A stretch of 36,929 bases of DNA, from NCBI GenBank assembly GCA_017881725.1, contig JADGQO010000169.1:1-36929 (forward strand), read 5' to 3'. This document shows, piece by piece, positions 23,471 through 32,400 of this stretch (position 1 is the first letter of the stretch; each line of letters starts with the position of its first letter). The translations under genes were made by a program, and so were the position numbers. This DNA comes from Fibrobacteria bacterium (GTDB lineage Bacteria > Fibrobacterota > Fibrobacteria > UBA11236). The notes beneath the pieces are model-generated. The model was not told the DNA's origin, ran no database searches, and worked only from the letters and a program-made list of their open reading frames with translations.

Positions 23471-25279
23471 ATGATGGGCATGAACAAGTTCGGCATCCCC
23501 CTGGCGATGATGGGGCTACTCTTTATCACGGGTTGCAACAAAGAAAATAAACCGGCCGGCCAGGAAGAAACCAAAGCCGGCGGATTCGCGCGCAGCAAGA
23601 CGCTTTATCTGGGCGGATCCCAATGGGGCGATCCCAACTCCTTCAATCCCCTGACGGATTGGCCCGCATGGCCCGTGAACGACAAGTTCAATATCATGTT
23701 CGAAACCTTGCTCGCCTACAATACCCTGACCGGAAAATTCGAACCCTTGTTGGGCACGCTCGAATCGCAATCGGCCGACAGCGTTGTGGTGGTGCTGAAT
23801 CCCGCAGCCAAATGGAGCGACGGCCAGCCGGTGACGTCGGCGGACGTGAAGTTCGTTTATGAATTAGGCAAACGCTTTAAGGGCGCGGCCACGGCTTATG
23901 CCATCGACTTCGTTTCCGACATCAAGGTCAGCGCCACGGCGGACAAGGCCGAACGCCTGACCTTCATGGTCAACAAGAAGGGGCGCAACAATCCCCTGGT
24001 CGTGCTCGATTTCCTGCAAGCGATTCGCATCCTGCCCGCCCACATCTTCGAACCCAAGCTGGCCCAACTCAAGGATCTGGCCGAAGTCCAGAAACTGAAA
24101 TGCGATTCCAATCCCGTGGTGTCGGGCCCGTACAATCTGGAAACCTATTCCAACGAAAAAATTATTCTCAAACGCCGTGACGATTATTGGGGCAATGCTG
24201 CTTTGCATGGCGGAAAACTTGCCGGCCCGCAGTTCATCATCCATCCCATCTATAAGAGCAACGACGCCTTCGCCATCGCCTTGGCCCAGAATGATCTGGA
24301 CGCGACCCAAACTTATATCCCGCGCATTTGGATGAAGAAGAATGCCGGTGTGATGACCTGGTACGACAAGGAACCGTACTTCGTGCCCGGAGCCGTGCCC
24401 ACCTTGCTCATCAACTCCACGCGCTATCCGCTTTCGGACAAGGCCTTCCGGCGCGCCATGGCTTTCGCCATCGATTATAAGAGCATCAAGGATTTGGCCG
24501 TCTCCGGTTACAGCCCCGACATCAAGCCCGGCGCCATCATGCCCTTCGGCATCGAAGCCGGCTTTTACAATGACGAAGACGCGCAGAAATACGGCGCGGC
24601 CTTCAACGTGGAATCCGCAAAGAAGATATTGGCCGATGCCGGCTACAAGTCCGTTTTCAAAGCCGACGGTACCTTGGATAAAATGATCGACGGCAAAGGC
24701 AAGCCCGTGCCTACCTTGTTCGTGAAGAGCCCGGCCGGTTGGTCGGATTGGGAAGCCATCGTCACCTTGGCGGTCAAGGGCATGCGCGCGGCCGGCATCG
24801 ACGTGCGCGAAGGCTTCGTGGACGCAGGGCTATACTGGCAGAGCCAGCCAGTGGGCGATTTCGATTTGGAAATGATCAAGCCCGCCGCCAGCGTCACGCC
24901 GTCGCAACCGTGGTCCCGTCTCGCGGCACTGATGTCGTCGCGCACGTGGGCGCCTCCGGGCGAAAAGATGAACGAGAACCAAGGACGTTTCAACAATCCC
25001 AAGGGCAAGGGCTATATCAAGGCCGTCGACAGCCTGCTGTCCGTCATCCCGACCTTGACCGACAAGGCTGCGCTCACGCAAGCCTATCGCCAATTGAATA
25101 TCCTGTTCATGCAAGAACAGCCCGCTCTGCCGCTGTGCTATTTGCCCGAGCAGTTCTACCAGGTCAACACCAAGACCTGGACCAATTGGGCTTCGGAAGC
25201 CAACCCCTATGCTCCGCCGAACCTGCCGTGGGCGGGCGCTGCGACCAAGATGCTGTGGGAATTGAAGCCGGCCAAGTAA
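23471..25279 (+). CDS. ABC importer solute-binding lipoprotein, peptide/oligosaccharide (SBP_bac_5) family
   Basis: 602 residues. Lipoprotein signal MMGMNKFGIPLAMMGLLFITGC (Cys near 22), then a family 5 binding protein: SFNPLTDWPAWPVNDKFNIM, FEPLLGTLESQ, the family signature region WSDGQPVTSADVKFVYELG, SGPYNLETYSNEKIILKRR, and a C-terminal lobe ending PALPLCYLPEQFYQ. It captures solute in the periplasm for the permease/ATPase complex encoded directly downstream. Cluster C-type proteins bind peptides, but relatives in cellulolytic bacteria bind cellobiose and longer glucans, plausible here given the GH9 and CBM3 genes (inference). AGAGAGGA precedes the ATG by about five bases. Confidence 0.93.
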   Translation: MMGMNKFGIPLAMMGLLFITGCNKENKPAGQEETKAGGFARSKTLYLGGSQWGDPNSFNPLTDWPAWPVNDKFNIMFETLLAYNTLTGKFEPLLGTLESQSADSVVVVLNPAAKWSDGQPVTSADVKFVYELGKRFKGAATAYAIDFVSDIKVSATADKAERLTFMVNKKGRNNPLVVLDFLQAIRILPAHIFEPKLAQLKDLAEVQKLKCDSNPVVSGPYNLETYSNEKIILKRRDDYWGNAALHGGKLAGPQFIIHPIYKSNDAFAIALAQNDLDATQTYIPRIWMKKNAGVMTWYDKEPYFVPGAVPTLLINSTRYPLSDKAFRRAMAFAIDYKSIKDLAVSGYSPDIKPGAIMPFGIEAGFYNDEDAQKYGAAFNVESAKKILADAGYKSVFKADGTLDKMIDGKGKPVPTLFVKSPAGWSDWEAIVTLAVKGMRAAGIDVREGFVDAGLYWQSQPVGDFDLEMIKPAASVTPSQPWSRLAALMSSRTWAPPGEKMNENQGRFNNPKGKGYIKAVDSLLSVIPTLTDKAALTQAYRQLNILFMQEQPALPLCYLPEQFYQVNTKTWTNWASEANPYAPPNLPWAGAATKMLWELKPAK

Positions 25280-25289
25280 GGATTTCGCC

Positions 25290-26360
25290 ATGTTGAAACA
25301 GTATCCCACCGCCCGTTACATTCTCCACCGAGGAGGTTGGTATTTCCTGACCTTTTTGGTGGCCGTGACGATCAACTTCTTCCTCCCGCGCCTGGGGGCC
25401 AGCAACCCCGTGGACATCATCATGGGGAAGGCCGGATCCGGTTTGGATACTGAAGCCGCGCGCGAAAAGGAAGAATCTTACCTGAAGGAATTCGGACTGG
25501 TACAAGTGGACGCCACCGGAACTATTCTACGCGGGCCGGACGGCAAGCCGCTCAAGTCATCGAACGTTTCGCAGTTTTTCAATTACGTGAAGATGTGCTT
25601 CCAAGGCGATTTCGGAACTTCGTTCCAGAAGTACCCGAAGAAGGTGACGACCATTATCGCCGAGGCGGTGCCGTGGACGCTGGCCTTGCAGCTCCCCACC
25701 ATCATGTTCGGGTGGATAGTGGGCAATGTCCTGGGCGCGCTCGCGGCCTACCGGCGCGGGGTCTTCGACCGGGTGTTTTTTCCACTGGCTCTATTGCTGA
25801 GCGCCGTGCCATTCTTCGCGTTCGGCATGTTGCTGGTTTATGTGTGCGCCATTAAGAACGGCTGGCTTCCCGCCATGGGCGGTTATGCCGGCGATCTGGT
25901 TCCGGGCTTCAACTTCGACTTCTTCAAATCGGCGGGCTACCATTACATTCTGCCCTTCTTTTCCATCTTCCTGATTCTGGCCGGCGGCCAAGCCATCGGG
26001 ATGCGGTCGATGGGCATTTATGAACTCGGCACCGATTATATCAAGTACGCGAAATGGCTGGGCATCAAGGAAAACAAAATTCTGTTGTACCTGTTCCGCA
26101 ACGCCATGCTGCCCCAGCTCACGGGTCTGGCCCTGTCCTTGGGCGGCATGATCGGCGGCGCGCTGATCACGGAAATGATTTTCTCCTATCCCGGTTTGGG
26201 CATGGCCATTCTCAGCGCCATCCAGGGGCAGGACTATCCCATGATTCAAGGCTGCACCTTGCTGGTCACCATCAGCGTGCTGATCGCCAATTTCACCGTG
26301 GACATCCTCATCGGCTTCCTGGACCCACGCGTCAAAGCCGGACAGATGGGGGGCAATTGA
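25290..26360 (+). CDS. ABC importer permease, DppB/OppB type
   Basis: 356 residues. First membrane segment FLTFLVAVTINFFLPRLGAS near the N-terminus, followed by a long periplasmic insert containing the GDFGTSF motif of this family, then five more helices. The EAA-type coupling loop is visible (YELGTDYIKYAKWLGIKENK) and the end has LITEMIFSYPGLG and DPRVKAG. Forms the membrane channel with the next gene product. AAGGA lies about seven bases before the ATG; gap to the binding protein is 10 bases and the next gene follows the stop immediately. Confidence 0.93.
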   Translation: MLKQYPTARYILHRGGWYFLTFLVAVTINFFLPRLGASNPVDIIMGKAGSGLDTEAAREKEESYLKEFGLVQVDATGTILRGPDGKPLKSSNVSQFFNYVKMCFQGDFGTSFQKYPKKVTTIIAEAVPWTLALQLPTIMFGWIVGNVLGALAAYRRGVFDRVFFPLALLLSAVPFFAFGMLLVYVCAIKNGWLPAMGGYAGDLVPGFNFDFFKSAGYHYILPFFSIFLILAGGQAIGMRSMGIYELGTDYIKYAKWLGIKENKILLYLFRNAMLPQLTGLALSLGGMIGGALITEMIFSYPGLGMAILSAIQGQDYPMIQGCTLLVTISVLIANFTVDILIGFLDPRVKAGQMGGN

Positions 26361-27197
26361 ATGACTAAACTGCTCAAGAACCTGCTGAAGTCACCGTCCT
26401 TCATCATCGGCATGGGACTCTTTCTATTGACCATCGGCGGCGCGCTGCTGCTGCCGTTCTTTTATCATGTGAACCTGGGTTTGCAAGCGAGCTCCTATGC
26501 CAGTCCCAACGGCAAGTTCCTGTTGGGTTGTGACCATCTGGGCCGCGACATGGTCTCCATGCTGATCGAAGGCTTGCGCTCTTCATTGTATGTAGGCCTG
26601 CTTACCGGCGTCATCGCCACCACCTTGGGCACGGCCCTGGGCATTTACGGGGGCTTCAAGGGCGGCTGGATGGATGATTTTGTGAATCTCGTCACGAATC
26701 TTTTCCTGGTGATTCCCTCCTTCGTGGTCCTGATTCTGATCAGCTCCAGCTTGTCCAAGGGACGGTCGCTGACTTTGATCGGCCTCATCATCGGCCTGAC
26801 CACCTGGACCTGGAGCGCCCGCGCCGTGCGCGCGCAAGCGGCCTCGCTGAAATCGCGCGACCATATCGCCCTGGCCCGCATCAATGGCGCCAATACCTTC
26901 CGCGTGCTCACCTTGCATATCCTCCCCTATCTGGCCTCTTACGTCTTCATGATCTTCATCCTGCAAGTCGCCTCGGGAATCCTGTCGGAAGCGGCCATCA
27001 GCATGATCGGCCTGGGCCCGTTAGATACAGTCTCGCTGGGCACCATCCTCAACGATGCCAAGAACCAAGGCGGTTTCGGCGACGGCATGTGGTGGGCGTT
27101 TATGCCCGCGACCGTCATCATTACCGTATTGGTGTTCGCGCTGTACATCATCAACACGTCGATGGAAGGGGTGTTCAACCCCCGGCTGCGGAAATAG
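26361..27197 (+). CDS. ABC importer permease, DppC/OppC type
   Basis: 278 residues. Contains the OppC-like N-terminal helix, FLLGCDHLGRDMVSMLIEGL (the GTDxxGRD motif as CDHLGRD), the EAA coupling loop RAVRAQAASLKSRDHIALAR and ILSEAAISMIGLG. Pairs with the preceding permease. Its ATG directly follows the previous stop (26358-26360), and a G-rich ATGGGGGG precedes it. Confidence 0.94.
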   Translation: MTKLLKNLLKSPSFIIGMGLFLLTIGGALLLPFFYHVNLGLQASSYASPNGKFLLGCDHLGRDMVSMLIEGLRSSLYVGLLTGVIATTLGTALGIYGGFKGGWMDDFVNLVTNLFLVIPSFVVLILISSSLSKGRSLTLIGLIIGLTTWTWSARAVRAQAASLKSRDHIALARINGANTFRVLTLHILPYLASYVFMIFILQVASGILSEAAISMIGLGPLDTVSLGTILNDAKNQGGFGDGMWWAFMPATVIITVLVFALYIINTSMEGVFNPRLRK

Positions 27198-27205
27198 GAG
27201 TTAGA

Positions 27206-28180
27206 ATGCCGACCTTCGAAGTGGATCATCTCAGCCTGCATTATCTGACCCGATTCGGGGAAAAGATTCAAGCCGTTTCCGACGTTTCCTTCACCATGGA
27301 ACAGGGCGAAATCCTGGGCATCGCGGGCGAGTCCGGCTGCGGTAAATCCACCCTCGTGAACGGCCTGATGGGCCTGTTCATTCCGCCGCTGTACCCCACT
27401 TCCGGCGACGTGCGCGTGGGCGGCGAGTCGCTCATGAAGCGCACTCCCCAGGATATCCGCAAGAACGTGCTGAGCCAAAAGGTGTCCATGATCCCGCAGG
27501 GCGCCTTCAACGCCCTCAACCCGACGCGCAAGATCAAGGACATCGCCGCGGACGTGATCGCCAGCCATACCGGCGGCCATACCAGCAAGAAGGATATCGA
27601 GGCGCGTCTACGCGAACGCTTCGACTTGTTCGGAATGGATACGGAGCGAGTGCTCAATGCCTTCCCCATCCAACTCACGGCCGGCGAACGCCAACGTTCG
27701 GTGATCGGCATTTCCACATTATTGAATCCCCAAATGGTCATCGCCGACGAGCCCACTTCGGCGCTGGACGTGACCACCCAAAAAGTTGTGATCCGCATGA
27801 TCTTCGACCTGTTGGAAAAGGGCATTTTCAACACCATGATTTTCATCACCCACGAGCTGCCCCTGCTCCGCCACGTGGCGAACAATATCGCCATCATGTA
27901 CGCCGGTGAGTTCGTGGAAAAAGGGACCAACGAGCAAGTCGTATTCGATCCCCGGCATCCCTATACCCAGGCGCTCATGGGCTCCATGCTCAGCGCCGAA
28001 CCCGGCCAGAAAAGCCGCAAGCCCGTGTCCATCGAAGGCGCGCCCCCCAGCCTGGCCAAGGTTCCCCCAGGCTGCCGCTTCGCCGCGCGCTGCCCCGTGG
28101 CCCGCGCCGATTGCAAAACCCAAAAGCAGGAACTGCGCATGGTGGCCGGCCGTCTCGTAAGGTGCAACTATGCCGAATAA
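27206..28180 (+). CDS. ABC importer ATPase, DppD/OppD type
   Basis: 324 residues. Walker A GESGCGKST (about 44-52), Q-loop VSMIPQG, signature LTAGERQRSV (variant of LSGGQ), Walker B MVIADEPTSALD, H-loop FITHE. The C-terminal oligopeptide-ABC extension with the Cys cluster is present (GCRFAARCPVARADC ... RLVRCNYAE), as expected for this family and often binding an Fe-S cluster. Start at 27206 has AGGAG five bases upstream; the longer open frame runs into the previous gene. Stop overlaps the next gene by 11 bases. Confidence 0.94.
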   Translation: MPTFEVDHLSLHYLTRFGEKIQAVSDVSFTMEQGEILGIAGESGCGKSTLVNGLMGLFIPPLYPTSGDVRVGGESLMKRTPQDIRKNVLSQKVSMIPQGAFNALNPTRKIKDIAADVIASHTGGHTSKKDIEARLRERFDLFGMDTERVLNAFPIQLTAGERQRSVIGISTLLNPQMVIADEPTSALDVTTQKVVIRMIFDLLEKGIFNTMIFITHELPLLRHVANNIAIMYAGEFVEKGTNEQVVFDPRHPYTQALMGSMLSAEPGQKSRKPVSIEGAPPSLAKVPPGCRFAARCPVARADCKTQKQELRMVAGRLVRCNYAE

Positions 28181-28967
28181 CTCCTCCGCCCCTGCCCCCG
28201 TATTTTACGCCAAGAACGTCACCAAGACTTTTGGTCATGGCAAGACTTTGGTCAAAGCCGTCGACGACGTTTCCTTTTCCATCGCGGACGGGGAAATCGT
28301 CTCCATCGTGGGCGGCTCGGGCTGCGGCAAAAGCGTTTTGGCCAAGGTGATGCTCGGCCTGTACAAGCAGAACCAAGGCGAATTCACCTACCGGGGCAAA
28401 GCCATCACGGATACCCGCAGCCATTGGAACGAAGTGCAATCGGTGTTCCAGGATCCGTTCAGCTGCTTCAACCAATTCTTCAGTATCCGCTCCCAGCTCA
28501 AGGACGCGTTGAACATCCTTAAAGTAAAACCCAGCAAGGCCGAAGCCGACGCGCGCGTGGACGCTGGGCTAATGGCCGTGAACATCACGCCCAAGGACAT
28601 CGAAGGCAAATACCCCTTCGAACTTTCCGGCGGACAAATGCAGCGTATGCTGCTGGCGCGCATTTTCGCGCTGCGCCCCAAGGTGCTGATCGCGGATGAA
28701 CCCACGTCCATGGTGGACGCGTGCGTACGCGCGAACATTCTGGACTACCTGATGAAGCTGAAGGTGGAACTGGGCATGACCATCGTCTTCGTGACGCACG
28801 ATATCGGGCTGGCGTACTATGTGAGCGATCGCCTGTTCATCATGCACGAGGGGAAGATCGTGGAATCAGGGACGCCCGATGAGGTGACGCAGCATCCGCA
28901 GAGCCCGCATACGGTGCAGTTGTTGGAGGATATTCCTGAGATCCATAAGGAATGGTTGAAGCGATAG
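28170..28967 (+). CDS. ABC importer ATPase, DppF/OppF type
   Basis: 265 residues. Walker A GGSGCGKSVLAK, Q-loop QSVFQDPFSCFNQ, signature LSGGQMQRMLLAR, Walker B VLIADEPTSMVDA and H-loop VFVTHD. It lacks the long C-terminal Cys extension of its partner, typical for an OppF-type subunit in some systems. Starts inside the end of the previous ATPase gene (11-base overlap) with AAGGTG as ribosome binding site; last gene of the operon. Confidence 0.94.
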   Translation: MPNNSSAPAPVFYAKNVTKTFGHGKTLVKAVDDVSFSIADGEIVSIVGGSGCGKSVLAKVMLGLYKQNQGEFTYRGKAITDTRSHWNEVQSVFQDPFSCFNQFFSIRSQLKDALNILKVKPSKAEADARVDAGLMAVNITPKDIEGKYPFELSGGQMQRMLLARIFALRPKVLIADEPTSMVDACVRANILDYLMKLKVELGMTIVFVTHDIGLAYYVSDRLFIMHEGKIVESGTPDEVTQHPQSPHTVQLLEDIPEIHKEWLKR

Positions 28968-29045
28968 ACTCTGTGCGTTCCTCCTAAAGAGAACAATCCC
29001 TTTCGGAGCCTTAAAATAATCACCATGTTCCCAGTCTCTGCATAA

Positions 29046-29122
29046 CCATTCCCTCGCCTCAATTCCCCCAGAGCCACAGCCTCTGTCTTCCGAATGATCA
29101 ATCTGCGCCACCGGCCACCGGA
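29046..29122 (+). repeat. Dispersed repeat family B, copy 2
   Basis: ccattcc on the left and ccgaatgatcaatctgcgcc on the right; the right arm aligns with copies 1 and 3. About 80 bases after the ABC operon stop. The inverted pairing is shorter than in the other copies. Confidence 0.6.
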
Positions 29123-29315
29123 TGATGCTTTTGATATACGTCACGATACCATTTGAGAACCCGTGGGTGAGTGTGTCGCAAGTGTAGGTAGGTTTTTCTG
29201 GGGGTGGTTTGGCAATCGAGTAGTATTTGTCTCGGTCACAATTCGTGTTTTAAACTGATGTTCTGGTGATCCGCCCCTCGAAAAGCACCCTATTAAAAGG
29301 ATTGTCATTCGATTT

Positions 29316-29337
29316 GGTACTTATTTGCATACGTACC
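29316..29337. promoter_or_regulatory. Inverted repeat upstream of the large NTPase gene
   Basis: ggtac (29316-29320) and gtacc (29333-29337) flank a 12-base A+T-rich spacer; a possible operator. Short arms, so chance is plausible. Confidence 0.25.
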
Positions 29338-29416
29338 TTCATCGCATTCCGCCCACTTCGATCATTGGTTTCTCCCATTCGTCCACCATTTGGAATACTT
29401 ATGCTTCGTAGCAACG

Positions 29417-29480
29417 CCGGAACCATTGAACTTTAAACAGAAGGACAAGGTTCCGGAAGGCCGGGACCTTTTATCTTTAA
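29417..29480 (+). promoter_or_regulatory. Attenuator-like alternative hairpins just before the STAND NTPase gene
   Basis: CCGGAACC (29417-29424) is perfectly complementary to GGTTCCGG (29449-29456). The same segment, as AAGGTTCCGG (29447-29456), also pairs with CCGGGACCTT (29461-29470) across an AAGG loop, one wobble pair, followed by the T-rich ttttatcttt (29469-29478). The two structures exclude each other, the arrangement of antiterminator and terminator. The start codon at 29485 follows the T-rich tract with no Shine-Dalgarno sequence. Confidence 0.45.
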
Positions 29481-29484
29481 ATCC

Positions 29485-32400
29485 ATGAATGACTTCTTGG
29501 AAATCCCCCTCGAATCCGTCATCAGATTAACCCCAGAACGTGCAGTGTCGATAATACGGGTTTTGCTACGTGCTGAATGTCGATATTGCGGTCTTGGTCC
29601 TGATGCGCTCACGATTTCAAGTAGAATTACGATTGCGGACGGAGGTATCGATGCCCAAGTTGAAGTACCCTCTGCGGCTAATATTCCAATGGATTGTCTC
29701 TTCAAGGAAGGGTTAACTGGTTTCCAGATTAAATCCGGAACCGCTTTTAAACCATGGACTTCCAGTTCCATCCGCGCTGAACTACTGGGTAGTTCTGGAA
29801 ACCTTTTTGATGAGGTCCGGCGTTTAGTCGAACGTCGAGGCCGGTATACGATACTTTGTACTGGACATGACCTTACGGTTGAGCAAAGGAACGCCGCCCG
29901 CAGCAGAATTATTGAGGTCCTGGCAGAAGCCGGGATTACTCAGTATGAAAACCTTGTGGATGTTTTGGGGGCAAGCCAAGTAGCAGATTTCTCGGAGCGT
30001 TATCCTAGAACGGCATTTTTACTGGCAGGAGATCAAGTCCTTGAAGGATTAACCTTAGATGTCTGGCAACAGGATTCCCAGCTTGGAAACGATTTCAAAG
30101 GATCGACGGGACAGATCCAAGTGATCGACCAAATCCGGACAGGAATTCTAGGCGAAGCCAAACACATCCGGATTCTGGGAGAGCCGGGATTAGGAAAAAC
30201 CCGAATTGTGCTCGAGGCCCTTAAGGAAAACCGGATCGCGCCAACGGTGCTCTATTTCCAGCATGGATCGCGGTTCAGCCAGACCAGGTTGTTCCATCAT
30301 TTACTCAAAAATCGACCGGATAAGCCACTGGTCCTCGTTATTGACGAACTCCCAGAAACCGAAATGGCTGAGGTCTGGCGCCATCTGAAGCTTCGATGCG
30401 GACACCTCAAGATCGTGTCCTTGGATCATGGAAAGGATGAGTCCTATGATCCCGATATCCAACGGTTTGAAGCACCGACGTTGACCGACGATGTCATAAA
30501 AAAAATTCTCATTGATCGAATCGGAGACTCACGCGACATAGACCGGTGGGTCGGGATTTGTGAAGGTTCGCCCAGGGTGGCTCTGGCAGTGACCGAAAAT
30601 TTGCGCGCAAATCCGGATGATCTCCTCAAGCCCCCAGCTACGATTCAGCTATGGGATCGGTTTTTGCATGCGTACGGTAGAAGAGAAATCGTTTCCTCCC
30701 GCCAGGTAGACTGTGTCGTGCAGCATTTGGCGCTTTTCACCAGATTCGGATTCGAAGCGCCAGTTAGTGACGAGGCGGAATACATCTCCGGATTGGTCCA
30801 AAAAGTTGATCCGACTATTGGCTGGGCTAGGTTTCAGGAGATCGTCATGGATCTTCGATCCCGCAGGGTCCTGCAGGGGAGTAGTAGGCTTTTTTTCGTA
30901 CCCAAGCTGCTCCACATTTATTTGTGGAAAAGGTTTTGGGTGAACTATGGGCGTAGCTTCGACTTCATCCAGACACTCACTAGCATGCCGGAGTCCTTGC
31001 ATGCATGGTTTATGAACATGTTTAAATATGCCGGTGGTGCGGCTACGGATCATGTGATTGGAGATATTCTTCGAGCCGATGGAATTTTCTCCGAACGCTC
31101 AGTATTTTCATCGGACAAAGGTTCCCGCTTCCTTTCCATTTTGGCTGAAGCTAACCCCGCAGCGGTTTTAATACTACTGGAATCAACCTTTGGCACGTGG
31201 AGCGATGAAGAAATCCTGAACTATAAACATGAGAGGCAAAATCTGGTATGGACCCTGGAAAAAATCGCGGTTTGGAAAGACCTGACTGTCAGGGCAATCC
31301 GATTATTCGCCCGATTGGCGGTCAATGAAAATGCTGGAAACTCGAACAATGCCACGGGAACACTAATTGGATTGTTTCGAATTGGTCCTGAATACGCTGC
31401 TACGGAATCCTCTCCGCAAACCCGTCTTCCGGCGATACTAAGATTGCTCCGTTCCCCACTACAAGCTGAGCGCGATCTCGGTTTGAAAGCCATGCAGGGG
31501 GCCTTGGACTCGGATGGATCCGGTTCCAGGATACTTGGCCCCGAATATCAAGGTCTAAAGGGCAGCGCCAAGCTTTGGATTCCGCAAACTTATGAGGATT
31601 GGAGGCAATGCAAATACCTGTACTTTAAGACTTTGGTCAGTGAAACAGGGAATTGGCCACCTGAACGGCGGACAGAATCCGCGCAAACCCTCCTTAATGC
31701 CGTACAGAAGCAAATCAAGGTCCAGGAATGCACGGAGTTGGCATTCCAAGTTCTCGAATCCTTTATTACGGATGGAACTATTCCTGCCTCAAAGCTGAAT
31801 GATTTTTTCGTCCATTGGCAGGAATATAAGAATGGAGAAACCTACCCTAATATCACCAAGCGGATACGCGCCTTGGAAAGGCGGTTTGTTACACGCGATC
31901 TTGCCAGTCGTTTCCAAAGGTATGTAGTAGATATGAAATGGGCTGAATGGGATGAAGAGTACCGAGCGCAAAGGCAAAAACCAAAAGGCCATGGTAAGGC
32001 GCTTGTCGGTGCACTGGCCGCGCGTATCGCGAAAAATCCTGGGGCATTTCAACAAATACGTCACCTGCTTAGTTCGTCTATAGACGGAGTAGTGGTATGG
32101 GAGTTCGGGAGACAATTGGCTTTCAACGACACACGGAGGACATTCTTACAGCCCCTTATCGAAAAAGCCAACGAGACCAAAAATCCGATATGTCTCCACG
32201 GTTACCTTTCCACGGTTCTGGCCCAAGACCCGCAACGATATTATGACACTATGGCCGGATTTTTCAATGTCGAGAATAATGCATGGCTAGGCGTAACCAT
32301 TGCATTGCGATCGGAATATAACGATAAGTTATTCGGACTCTGCCTTGATGCACTGGATAAAAAGTGGGTTGAACCCAGCCATTTCGATTTGATTAGGTAC

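Larger units (their letters stand above)
28968..29484. other. Intergenic region with repeat B copy 2 and the leader of the large NTPase gene
   Basis: About 517 bp without a supported gene. It contains a family B copy (29046-29122), an inverted pair ggtac/gtacc (29316-29337) and the overlapping hairpins at 29417-29480. Small ORFs here show no features. Confidence 0.65.

Noticed and set aside
23471..28967. Naming the importer as a dipeptide or cellobiose transporter
   Set aside because: Sequence supports the peptide/opine/nickel-type ABC class only; substrate cannot be read from motifs, and the cellulolytic neighbourhood is suggestive but not proof.
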